DNA of 17,142 nucleotides from WGMK01 sp046047315 (GTDB taxonomy: Bacteria > Hydrogenedentota > Hydrogenedentia > Hydrogenedentales > JAEUWI01): contig JBJOID010000226.1 in the NCBI GenBank assembly GCA_046047315.1, positions 1-17,142 of the forward strand, read 5' to 3'. Positions 1 to 6,371 of this stretch are shown here, one piece after another. Each line of letters starts with the position of its first letter. Position 1 is the stretch's first letter. The position numbers and the translations under genes are program-made. Under the pieces are notes generated by a model, which saw nothing but the letters and a program-made list of their open reading frames with translations, ran no database searches and was not told the origin of the DNA.

Positions 1-683
1 TTTCGCAGCAGGTCCCGCTGCGAGCGAGCAGCTTCATCGCCCCGGAATCCGCCATAGACCGCCACGCCGGGTTGAAGCCGGAGCGTACCGTCCACGGTGT
101 TTTCCAACAGGTAGACTCCCCGCGCCACCCAGACTTCCGGGCGGCCAAGGTTCGCCGCGGTGTCGAGCCCCTCTTGCAGGGTGGCGAATGCCGTCTCCCA
201 GGACAGGCCGTCGGCTTCAAATCCCTCGGGCAACACGACATCCCGCCGCACGTGAATCACGTCGGTGAGCGGGTCGACGGCTTCGCCCTCTCCCTCCATC
301 ATGCCTTCGATGTTGCCTTCGAACTCGCCCTCGGCGGAGCCTTCAAAACCACCCTCCACGCTGCCCTCAGCACCGCCTTCGATCTCACCCTCCAGCAAAC
401 CTTCCGCTGCGCCCTCGCCCTCGAGTAGTCCTTCACCGTCGAGAGCGCCTTCACCCTCCGGTGCTCCCTCGGCAACTCCCTCGCTCGTGCCTTCGCCCTC
501 GAGTATTCCCTCAAGACTGCCCTCGGGCGCGCCTTCTCCTTCCAAGGCTCCCTCCGGGAGTCCCTTTGCATTAAGGAGGGCATTGTCGAATGCTGCCGCA
601 TGGGACAAACTGGCGGCGGCCAAGCAGACCATGATGACGAGAAGGCAGCCAGACAAGGGGGCTTTTTGACAGGGATTAGACAT
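1..683 (-). CDS. Secreted Glu-Gly-repeat protein with beta-helix-like domain (5' part, runs off the left edge)
   Basis: This reading frame is open from an ATG at 683 to the left edge: 227 complete codons and no stop, so the C-terminus is missing. The start has a good ribosome site (GGAGAAG, about 6 nt upstream). Residues 1-30 form a signal peptide with a hydrophobic core (about 12-25) and an Ala-rich end. Residues 44-134 are a low-complexity linker in which Glu-Gly recurs every 2-5 residues with small or hydrophobic spacers (for example LEGEGAPEGSLEGILEGEG). A folded segment follows (about 140-227) with the G-L-S-W-x-T-A-F-x-T-L-Q, VWVARGVY and VYGGFRGDE patterns. These are typical of Chlamydia-Pmp-like and DUF1565-type parallel beta-helix surface proteins. 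It is probably exported to the cell surface. Its ligand or substrate is unknown. Any enzymatic or C-terminal sorting domain would lie outside the window. Confidence 0.85.
   Translation of the reverse strand, partial: MSNPCQKAPLSGCLLVIMVCLAAASLSHAAAFDNALLNAKGLPEGALEGEGAPEGSLEGILEGEGTSEGVAEGAPEGEGALDGEGLLEGEGAAEGLLEGEIEGGAEGSVEGGFEGSAEGEFEGNIEGMMEGEGEAVDPLTDVIHVRRDVVLPEGFEADGLSWETAFATLQEGLDTAANLGRPEVWVARGVYLLENTVDGTLRLQPGVAVYGGFRGDEAARSQRDLLR
282..554 (-). repeat. Degenerate Glu-Gly codon repeat (GAGGG-type units)
   Basis: This is an imperfect in-frame tandem repeat built on GAGGGH/GAAGGC (Glu-Gly) units separated by one to three variable codons. It encodes residues 44-134 of the left-edge secreted protein. 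The spacer codons differ from unit to unit, so it looks like an old, selectively kept linker rather than a recent slippage product. Read on the plus strand, the same DNA gives a spurious Pro-Ser repeat. Confidence 0.85.
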
Positions 684-730
684 GTGTACTTCTCCATCCG
701 GCCAGAGGCCAGTATCCTTGACCTTAGCAC

Positions 731-759
731 ATTTAATCTTAAGGGGCGGGGTTGGCCAA
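731..759 (-). promoter_or_regulatory. Candidate sigma70-type promoter for the Glu-Gly-repeat gene
   Basis: On the minus strand there is TTGGCC (-35 like, 754-759), a 17-nt spacer, then TTAAAT (-10 like, 731-736), in the 95-nt gap between folA and the repeat-protein gene. The -35 element lies inside the perfect palindrome at 750-761. Each hexamer matches the consensus only in part, so the call is tentative. Confidence 0.3.
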
Positions 760-761
760 CC
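750..761. promoter_or_regulatory. Perfect 12-bp palindrome GGTTGGCCAACC, possible operator
   Basis: This is a perfect inverted repeat with no spacer, just downstream of the folA stop and overlapping the -35-like element of the repeat-protein gene. No T-run follows on either strand, so it does not look like an intrinsic terminator. A DNA-binding site is possible, but chance is not excluded in GC-rich sequence. Confidence 0.3.
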
Positions 762-778
762 GTAAACGTCCCCACGAT

Positions 779-1285
779 TCAAGAGGCAAGGTGCCCGCAT
801 CGCCGCCATGTTTCAAATACGAACGCGTGCTCGTGGCGCTCATCCGCCACATGGGACTCTGCATCTACTCGTTCGAACTCAGGCCAGGGAATATTGGGAA
901 GGCGCGTGTCGCCCTCTACCTCCGCAAGCACACGCGTGAGATGGATGCAATCGGCCAGCGGCAGCGCGAGGTTGTAGAGGTCCGCTCCTCCAATCACGAA
1001 GGCCTGCCCGGTGCCTGCCTCGCGAGCAACCGCAAGGGCGTCTTGCAACGAGGCGACGACACGGCAGCCATCTGCGGCATAGCCGTGCTGGCGGGTAACC
1101 ACGATGTTCAATCGGCCGGGCAGGGGACGGCCAATCGACTCCCATGTCTTGCGTCCCATGACAATAGGATGCCCCAGCGTGAGTTGCTTGAAACGCTTCA
1201 AGTCGTCGGGCAAGCGCCATGGCAGCGCGCCATCGCGACCAATCACGCCGTTCTCCGCGGCGGCCACAATCAAGGAAAGCTGCAC
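779..1285 (-). CDS. folA: Dihydrofolate reductase
   Basis: This gene encodes a 168-residue dihydrofolate reductase, which reduces 7,8-dihydrofolate to tetrahydrofolate with NADPH in the cytoplasm. The length is normal for bacterial FolA. The N-terminus shows the signature strand and loop (SLIVAAAENGVIG) and LPWRLPDDLKRFK. By alignment with E. coli FolA, Asp28 corresponds to the catalytic Asp27. The NADPH-binding MGRKTWESIGRPLPGR follows at about 43-58, with the FVIGGADLY segment further on. The start is GTG at 1285, one nucleotide after the thyA stop (TGA C GTG), so translation is probably coupled to thyA. The pairing is functional: ThyA oxidises methylene-tetrahydrofolate to dihydrofolate, and FolA recycles it. 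Confidence 0.97.
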   Translation of the reverse strand: MQLSLIVAAAENGVIGRDGALPWRLPDDLKRFKQLTLGHPIVMGRKTWESIGRPLPGRLNIVVTRQHGYAADGCRVVASLQDALAVAREAGTGQAFVIGGADLYNLALPLADCIHLTRVLAEVEGDTRLPNIPWPEFERVDAESHVADERHEHAFVFETWRRCGHLAS

Positions 1286-1286
1286 G

Positions 1287-2081
1287 TCAGACCGCCACGG
1301 GCGCGGCGATGCGCGGATGACATTGGTAGTTCTCCAGTGAAAAGTCCTCGTAACGGAAGGCGAACAGATCTGTCACCTCGGGATTCAAGCGCATCGTCGG
1401 CAGGGAATAGGGAGTGCGGGAAAGCTGCAGGTCCACTTGCTCGAAGTGGTTGCTGTAAATGTGCGCATCTCCGAAGGTGTGCACAAAATCTCCCGGCTTC
1501 AGGCTCGTTACCTGCGCGATCATCATGGTCAGCAGGGCATAGGATGCAATATTGAAAGGAACGCCGAGGAAGAGATCGGCGCTGCGCTGATAGAGCTGGC
1601 AGGACAATCTTCCCTCGGCCACGTAAAACTGGAAGAGCGCGTGGCAAGGGGCCAGCGCCATTTTTTCCAGTTCTCCCACGTTCCATGCGCTGACGATGAT
1701 GCGGCGTGAATCGGGGTCCTGCTGCAATTGCTCCAGCACCCGTTGAATCTGGTCGATGTGGCGGCCATCGGCGGCCGGCCAACTGCGCCACTGCGCGCCA
1801 TAGACGGGCCCCAATTCGCCATGCTCATCGGCCCACTCGTCCCAAATGCTCACGCCGTGTTCGCGCAGGTAGGCCACATTCGTTTCACCACGAAGAAACC
1901 AGAGCAATTCATGGATGACCGACTTGAGGTGAACCTTCTTTGTGGTGACCAGCGGAAAACCCTGGCTAAGGTCGAAACGCAGTTGCCGCCCGAATACGCT
2001 CACGGTGCCGGTGCCGGTGCGGTCGGACTTCACCGTCCCTGATTCGCGGACTTCGCGTAGTAAATCCAGATACGCCTGCAT
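1287..2081 (-). CDS. thyA: Thymidylate synthase (ThyA type)
   Basis: ThyA converts dUMP to dTMP using 5,10-methylene-tetrahydrofolate as carbon donor and reductant. The reading frame could begin at a TTG at 2102. The ATG at 2081 is preferred because it has a GGGAGG ribosome site 9 nt upstream and gives 264 residues, the exact length of E. coli ThyA. The nucleophile Cys146 sits in MALAPCHALFQF, as in E. coli. Other family marks are the phosphate-binding SDRTGTGT (about 19-26), PDSRRIIVSAWN (about 123-134), QRSADLFLGVPFNIASY, and the C-terminal APVAV. It is the first gene of a thyA-folA unit. Having classical ThyA with FolA, rather than ThyX, is internally consistent. Confidence 0.98.
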   Translation of the reverse strand: MQAYLDLLREVRESGTVKSDRTGTGTVSVFGRQLRFDLSQGFPLVTTKKVHLKSVIHELLWFLRGETNVAYLREHGVSIWDEWADEHGELGPVYGAQWRSWPAADGRHIDQIQRVLEQLQQDPDSRRIIVSAWNVGELEKMALAPCHALFQFYVAEGRLSCQLYQRSADLFLGVPFNIASYALLTMMIAQVTSLKPGDFVHTFGDAHIYSNHFEQVDLQLSRTPYSLPTMRLNPEVTDLFAFRYEDFSLENYQCHPRIAAPVAV

Positions 2082-2102
2082 CTTAAGCGGCCTCCCATTC
2101 AA

Positions 2103-2126
2103 GCATGTCCATCATACCTGACATGC
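2103..2126. promoter_or_regulatory. Inverted repeat flanking a -10-like element upstream of thyA
   Basis: The arms GCATGTC (2103-2109) and GACATGC (2120-2126) are perfect 7-bp inverted repeats separated by 10 bp. On the minus strand the spacer holds TATGAT (2116-2111), a good -10 hexamer about 30 nt before the thyA ATG. No convincing -35 is seen at 15-19 nt. The layout suits an operator over the thyA promoter, or a 5'-leader hairpin if transcription starts further upstream. No regulator is identified. Confidence 0.4.
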
Positions 2127-2288
2127 ACTGGCAACGCCACGTGAGTACGGAAGAGGTTGTCTAAAAATTTTCTACTAAGAAGTTGGAATAAACATAGACG
2201 AATGCTCGTTCTCTCACACAGGTGCGCGGCGCATCAAGGGCGTACTTGAGGCAAGCCGCAAGAAGGTTAGGTAAAAAGGAGAGAGAAC

Positions 2289-2783
2289 ATGATCAAGAAG
2301 ATGGGCATCACCAAAGTGGCAGTAGTGGCGCTGGCGGCGATGATGGCGATCCCGGCGTTCGCCGGAAAGGAAGAGAAGAAGAACATCGTCGAAGTCGCCA
2401 GCGAGGCGGGCAGCTTCAAGACCCTGCTGGCCGCAGCCGAGGCGGCGGGCCTGGCGGAAACCCTGTCGACGGGCGGCCCGTTCACGGTGCTGGCGCCGAC
2501 CGACGAAGCCTTTGCGAAGCTGCCGGCAGGCACCGTTGAAGGGCTGCTCGAGAAGCCCGAGGAGCTGAAGAAGATTCTGCTTCATCACGTGATCGACGGC
2601 AAGGTGAAATCGGACAAGGTGGTGAAGCTGGAAGAGGCGAAGTCCCTGCTGGGGCAGACCTTGAAGATTGACGCCACGGACGGCGTAAAGGTGGGCGGCG
2701 CGACCGTCGTGAAGGCGGACGTGATGGCCTCGAACGGCGTCATTCACGTGATTGACACGGTGATCCTCCCCGCCGCCGAGTAA
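2289..2783 (+). CDS. Secreted single-domain fasciclin (FAS1) protein
   Basis: This is a 164-residue exported protein made of a signal peptide (residues 1-25, AFA|G cleavage likely) and one FAS1 domain (about 32-163). The conserved FAS1 H1 box is FTVLAPTDEAFAKLP (65-79), the central ILLHHVIDGK lies at 96-105, and the H2-like NGVIHVIDTVILP ends the domain. FAS1 domains mediate adhesion and matrix or polymer contacts in many bacteria; the partner here is unknown. The ribosome site AAGGAGAG lies about 5 nt before the ATG. Upstream is a 207-nt gap shared with divergent thyA, including an AT-rich stretch (about 2160-2200) that probably holds the promoter, although no clean hexamer pair stands out. 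A strong terminator follows, so the gene is probably a single transcript. The mature protein is rich in Lys, Glu and Ala, suggesting a soluble, periplasmic or extracellular product. Confidence 0.95.
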   Translation: MIKKMGITKVAVVALAAMMAIPAFAGKEEKKNIVEVASEAGSFKTLLAAAEAAGLAETLSTGGPFTVLAPTDEAFAKLPAGTVEGLLEKPEELKKILLHHVIDGKVKSDKVVKLEEAKSLLGQTLKIDATDGVKVGGATVVKADVMASNGVIHVIDTVILPAAE

Positions 2784-2828
2784 AGACAGCCCTCTCCCCC
2801 TCCCATGGAATGGGGTTCCCATTCCTCC

Positions 2829-2869
2829 CCGGAAGCCGTGCTCCCCGTGCGGCTTCCGGATTCCTTTTT
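2829..2869 (+). terminator. Intrinsic terminator after the fasciclin gene
   Basis: A perfect 10-bp GC-rich stem (CCGGAAGCCG at 2829-2838 with CGGCTTCCGG at 2850-2859) closes an 11-nt loop. It is followed within 6 nt by a run of five T residues (2865-2869). It lies 46 nt after the fasciclin stop codon and separates that gene from the following operon. Confidence 0.88.
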
Positions 2870-2883
2870 AACGACTGGTTGCG

Positions 2884-2912
2884 TTGAGCTTTTCTGGCTG
2901 CCTGCCTATGCG
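2884..2912 (+). promoter_or_regulatory. Candidate sigma70-type promoter for the hydrolase operon
   Basis: TTGAGC (2884-2889), a 17-nt spacer and TATGCG (2907-2912) lie between the fasciclin terminator and the GDPD-like gene at 2963. The position and spacing are right and the -10 match is fair. An operon promoter is expected here because the terminator isolates the downstream genes. Confidence 0.4.
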
Positions 2913-2962
2913 TATGCTTGTCGTGCTTTGAGTTCCGCGAGACTAAACGAGGGATGCGTCCA

Positions 2963-3781
2963 ATGAAACCAGCCTTAACTCTTTTCCTATCCGTCATTGC
3001 ATCGTTGAGCGCGATGGCTGGAAGTGAGGTCATACCGCTGGAGCGGGGACACTCACACAACGACTACTACCGGGAGCGCCCCCTGCATGATGCACTTGAT
3101 CATGGCTTGTGCAGCGTTGAGGCCGACATCTTTCTGGTCGAGGGAGCCCTGCTGGTCGGGCATGACCGGCACGAGTTGAAGCCCGAGCGCAGCCTTCAAT
3201 CCCTGTATCTTGATCCGCTGCGAGAACGCGCCCGCCAGAATGGAGGCCGGGTCTTTAAGGATGGTCCGAGCATCACTTTGCTGATTGACATCAAGGACGA
3301 CGGCGAGGCGACCTATGGCCGTTTGCGCGAGGTCTTGGCGGAGTACAAGGATATCCTGACCTCCTTCACCAATGACTCCACGACCGAAGGCGCCGTGACC
3401 GTAATCATCTCCGGCAGCTCTCCACGCGACATGATACTGGCCGAATCGCCCCGGCTGGCGGCGATTGATGGCCGGATTGGTGATTTGGAACGGAACCCGA
3501 ACCCGCACACCCACCCGCTCATCAGCGCATCCTGGGGCAGTGAGTTTACCTGGAAATCGGTGGGCCTCTTCCCCGAAGAGGAAGCGGCCAAGCTGCGCGG
3601 GTATGTCGAGAAGGCGCGCGCGAATGGACAGCGGCTTCGTTTCTGGGCGCTGCCCTTGCGGGTGAGCGCATGGGACGTGGCCTACGAGGCCGGGGTGGAC
3701 TTGATCAACACGGATTTTCCAGGCCGCTTGCAAAAGTTTCTGCATGAAAAGCAGGGGCTTCCTGTCCTGGCGAAAGAATAG
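2963..3781 (+). CDS. Secreted GDPD/PLC-like phosphodiesterase
   Basis: This gene encodes a 272-residue exported protein of the PLC-like phosphodiesterase/GDPD TIM-barrel superfamily, closest in style to the AIM6-like branch. The start chosen is the ATG at 2963, with GAGGG 9 nt upstream; a TTG at 2918 and an ATG at 2954 are in frame but lack a well-spaced site. Residues 1-20 form a signal peptide. The barrel opens with GHSHNDY (His30, His32, Asn33, Asp34), then SVEADIF and LLVGHD, which supply the catalytic His and metal-binding Glu/Asp residues of the superfamily. LLIDIKDD, and SWGSEF near the middle, fit further strands; the end ADLxN-like GVDLINTDFPG fits the last strand. Members cleave glycerophosphodiesters or related phosphodiesters; the substrate here is unknown. 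It leads a three-gene run, with the next start only 26 nt after its stop. Confidence 0.82.
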   Translation: MKPALTLFLSVIASLSAMAGSEVIPLERGHSHNDYYRERPLHDALDHGLCSVEADIFLVEGALLVGHDRHELKPERSLQSLYLDPLRERARQNGGRVFKDGPSITLLIDIKDDGEATYGRLREVLAEYKDILTSFTNDSTTEGAVTVIISGSSPRDMILAESPRLAAIDGRIGDLERNPNPHTHPLISASWGSEFTWKSVGLFPEEEAAKLRGYVEKARANGQRLRFWALPLRVSAWDVAYEAGVDLINTDFPGRLQKFLHEKQGLPVLAKE

Positions 3782-3807
3782 TCATGCGCGGTGAAGGGGG
3801 ACGCTTG

Positions 3808-5001
3808 ATGAGGGGAGTTTGCTGGGTCGTGGTTCTGGCCCTGACAAGCGGCGCGCTTGCGGAAGAGGCGCGCTTCCGTCAGGACCGTTTTGTAATTGGC
3901 TCCTTCGTTGATCCACCGATGGACGAACGCGCGGATGAATACTACCGGGACATGGCCACAGCTGGATTCAACCTCATGATAGGCGGCTTTGGCGCATCCA
4001 CGCCCGAGTTGGAGGCGCGGCTGCGCGGGTTCTGCCGCGAGCTGGACCTAAAACTGCTGACACCACCCATGGGGCGGCCTGATGACGCCCTGCCCGAAGG
4101 GGACGAAGTGTGGGGATATTTCCTCCGGGATGAACCCTCGGCGAAGGACTTTCCCCACTTGGCGGAGCGGGTGGCATCGCTGCGAAAGCACCGCCCCGGA
4201 AAACTCGGGTACATCAATCTCTTCCCGAGCTATTGCGAGCTCGAGCGCCTCGGCACCTCGTCGTACGACGAGCATGTACGGCGCTTCGTCGATGAGGTTC
4301 GGCCGGAAGTTTTGTGCATGGATCATTACCCCTTCATGGCGCGGGAGCACGATACCCGGGAGGCTTATTGCGCCGACCTCGAGACCATGCGTCAACACAG
4401 CCTGCGCGCGGGGATACCGTTCTGGAACTTCTTCAACACCATGCCCTTTGGCCCGCACGGCGATCCGACCGAGGCGCAAGTGCGCTGGCAGGCCTTTGCC
4501 TCGGTCGCTTATGGGGCGAAGGGGGTGCTCTATTTCTGCTACTGGACTCCGCGCGGCGCCGAGTTTCCCAAGGGCGGTGCCATACTCACAGCGGAGGGGC
4601 GGAAGACCCACCATTATGGTCACGCCCAGCGAACCAATGCGGTGCTAAAGGCATGGGGACCGCACTTGATGCTGGCACGGGGAGAAGGAGCTTTCCGGCT
4701 GCGCGGGGGAGCAGGGGAGAATACGCCCGAGATGGTTCCGCTTCGACTGAGCGAAGGCGACTTCGTCGCAGGACTACTGACCCGCGACGACGGCCGCCAC
4801 ATGTTGTTGCTGCTTAACCACGATATTGCCTACAGCGCCTGGCCCACCGTGACGGCCCATCCCGACAAGATGCAGGAGATATGCCGGGATACCGGGCGAA
4901 TCATTGCCCCTTTGGACGACAGTCCCGACATGGAGGGGCTGCAACTGGGGATGCAACCGGGCGATGCGCGTTTGTTCATCTGGGGAGGCGAGGAAGGATG
5001 A
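3808..5001 (+). CDS. Secreted glycoside hydrolase-like TIM-barrel protein
   Basis: This is a 397-residue exported protein. The ATG at 3808 is preferred to one at 3784 because a GGGGGA ribosome site lies about 7 nt upstream and it gives a clean signal peptide (about 1-18, ending ALA-EE). The mature part looks like a clan GH-A (beta/alpha)8 barrel: an early FNLMIGGFG strand, then GYFLRDEPS, where Glu109 is the likely acid/base at the end of strand 4. The later strands are LCMDHYPF, IPFWNFFNTMPFG and GVLYFCYWTP. A C-terminal segment of about 110 residues (HMLLLLNHD onward) resembles the beta-sandwich that caps such enzymes. I cannot assign a GH family or sugar, and the nucleophile is not certain. 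It sits between a secreted phosphodiesterase and a membrane hydrolase; its TGA overlaps the next ATG (ATGA), which points to translational coupling. Confidence 0.65.
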   Translation: MRGVCWVVVLALTSGALAEEARFRQDRFVIGSFVDPPMDERADEYYRDMATAGFNLMIGGFGASTPELEARLRGFCRELDLKLLTPPMGRPDDALPEGDEVWGYFLRDEPSAKDFPHLAERVASLRKHRPGKLGYINLFPSYCELERLGTSSYDEHVRRFVDEVRPEVLCMDHYPFMAREHDTREAYCADLETMRQHSLRAGIPFWNFFNTMPFGPHGDPTEAQVRWQAFASVAYGAKGVLYFCYWTPRGAEFPKGGAILTAEGRKTHHYGHAQRTNAVLKAWGPHLMLARGEGAFRLRGGAGENTPEMVPLRLSEGDFVAGLLTRDDGRHMLLLLNHDIAYSAWPTVTAHPDKMQEICRDTGRIIAPLDDSPDMEGLQLGMQPGDARLFIWGGEEG

Positions 5002-6365
5002 ATCATGGCAAGCACAAGGCAGTGCGCATCCTCGTGGCGGGTGTGCTGATATACGCCATCGCCCAGGGATTGATGTGGTATTCGACGCCTTCCGGGGTCA
5101 CCCGTGAAGCGGTGAGTATCACCGGGCCCAAAGAGCGTGAATGCCAGGGCAGCCTTTGGCTACCGGAAACGCCGCCCAAAGGCGTAATGCTTATTGGGCA
5201 CGGCGTATCATGCAACCAGGGTGTCACCGCCACGATTGCGAAGGCCTATGCTTCAGAGGGCTATGCCTCGGTCGCGTTCGACTTCTGGGGGCATGGGCGT
5301 TCGCTGGAAAGTTTCGATTGGCAAAGCAACCCGGACCAAGTGCTGGCCTGGTGCAACTGGGCACGCGCCACCTATCCGGGGCTTCCCTTGGGCTACCTTG
5401 GGCATTCCATGGGCGGCTTTGCTGGAAGCGAAGCCTTCTCGCGCGAGCCCGTCGTGGACGCGTTCATATCCATGGGCGCCTTGCCGCGCAAGTTTCCCGA
5501 AGTGAAGACCCTGGTGGCCGCCGGACAGTTTGAGGAGTTGTTCACCCCCGAGCGCGCGCGCGAGGTCGCGGCCGGCAAGGCCGAGGTGCTTATCAGTCCT
5601 TACAGCAACCATGCAGCCGAGACGTGGGACCCGGTGCTCATTCGCGACATGGTGGCTTGGATGGATGAGTCGCTGGGTTTTGCGCCCACGCGCAGCTTTC
5701 CGTGGGGCAGGTTCACGGCGGCGATGCTTGCCGTCCTTCTTGGAAGCGGCGCCTGCCTGATGATCGCGGCGGGGGGCACACGCCTGCTGCGGGGAAGCAG
5801 CACGCTGCGCAAGGCGCACGAAACGTCCAGAGGCTGGAGCCTGAATCCTTACCGTGTCGCAGGCCGGGCCATGGGATTGCGAGGCTACGGAACGCCACCC
5901 GTGTCGAACTCAGCGGCACGGGCGATGATGCTGGGGCTGCTCTTCGCGCTGCTGTTCCTCATCCCCTTGTCGCTGCTGTTGCACCACGACATTTTCACCA
6001 GTCGTGTGGATCATGCGCCCCGGGCCATGGCTTGGGGGATTGCAGCGCTGGTCCTGCTGCTGCCGGGCTGGCTCGATGTGACCGCGCTGGAACGCGTGGC
6101 CATTCGTCGAGGCTGGCAGCGTTTCGCGGTGGCGGCGCTCACCCGGGCCACGCCGCTGGTGGTCATCGCCGTGGTCATGCGGGCGCTCGTTCCGGCATCG
6201 GCTTTCGGCGGGATGATGCTCTGCATTCTGGCTTTTCTGCTGGTCATGCGGTCGCTGATGCACGCGATTGTCACCCGTAGCGCCGGGGATTACCGCGCGG
6301 GGATTATCACATCCGCCGTGACCTTGGGCTGGGTCTTCATGTTCTGGTTCCCTATGACCTGGTGA
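4998..6365 (+). CDS. Membrane-anchored alpha/beta hydrolase with a C-terminal multi-pass domain
   Basis: This is a 455-residue protein starting at the ATG at 4998, which overlaps the preceding stop (ATGA) and has AGGAAGG directly upstream; an upstream in-frame ATG at 4881 would overlap the previous gene and adds no signal. The parts are: one N-terminal TM segment (about 9-27), a short alpha/beta hydrolase domain (about 45-226), then about six TM segments (near 238-260, 308-330, 343-360, 384-399, 402-420, 435-452). The hydrolase part shows the oxyanion loop LIGHG (65-69), FDFWGHGRS, the nucleophile elbow GHSMGG (Ser137) and a C-terminal His205 in YSNH. The canonical acidic residue is not obvious; Glu179/Glu180 in AAGQFEELFTP are candidates, and there is no real lid. 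The catalytic domain probably faces the periplasm. The substrate is unknown; an ester or amide linked to lipid or glycan would fit its neighbours. Confidence 0.75.
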   Translation: MNHGKHKAVRILVAGVLIYAIAQGLMWYSTPSGVTREAVSITGPKERECQGSLWLPETPPKGVMLIGHGVSCNQGVTATIAKAYASEGYASVAFDFWGHGRSLESFDWQSNPDQVLAWCNWARATYPGLPLGYLGHSMGGFAGSEAFSREPVVDAFISMGALPRKFPEVKTLVAAGQFEELFTPERAREVAAGKAEVLISPYSNHAAETWDPVLIRDMVAWMDESLGFAPTRSFPWGRFTAAMLAVLLGSGACLMIAAGGTRLLRGSSTLRKAHETSRGWSLNPYRVAGRAMGLRGYGTPPVSNSAARAMMLGLLFALLFLIPLSLLLHHDIFTSRVDHAPRAMAWGIAALVLLLPGWLDVTALERVAIRRGWQRFAVAALTRATPLVVIAVVMRALVPASAFGGMMLCILAFLLVMRSLMHAIVTRSAGDYRAGIITSAVTLGWVFMFWFPMTW

Positions 6366-6371
6366 GGGGAG

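Noticed and set aside
265..669. Plus-strand Pro-Ser-rich open frame
   Set aside because: It is the antisense shadow of the Glu-Gly repeat. The minus frame has a signal peptide, a good ribosome site and a recognisable domain; this one has none of these.
299..775. Minus-strand Arg/Ala-rich open frame over the repeat gene
   Set aside because: It is an out-of-frame shadow of the repeat gene on the same strand, with no ribosome site or domain.
752..1555. Long plus-strand frame over folA and thyA
   Set aside because: It lies antisense to two certain genes and has no recognisable domain.
2082..2102. TTG start adding seven residues to ThyA
   Set aside because: The ATG at 2081 has a well-placed GGGAGG and gives the exact E. 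coli length and N-terminus.
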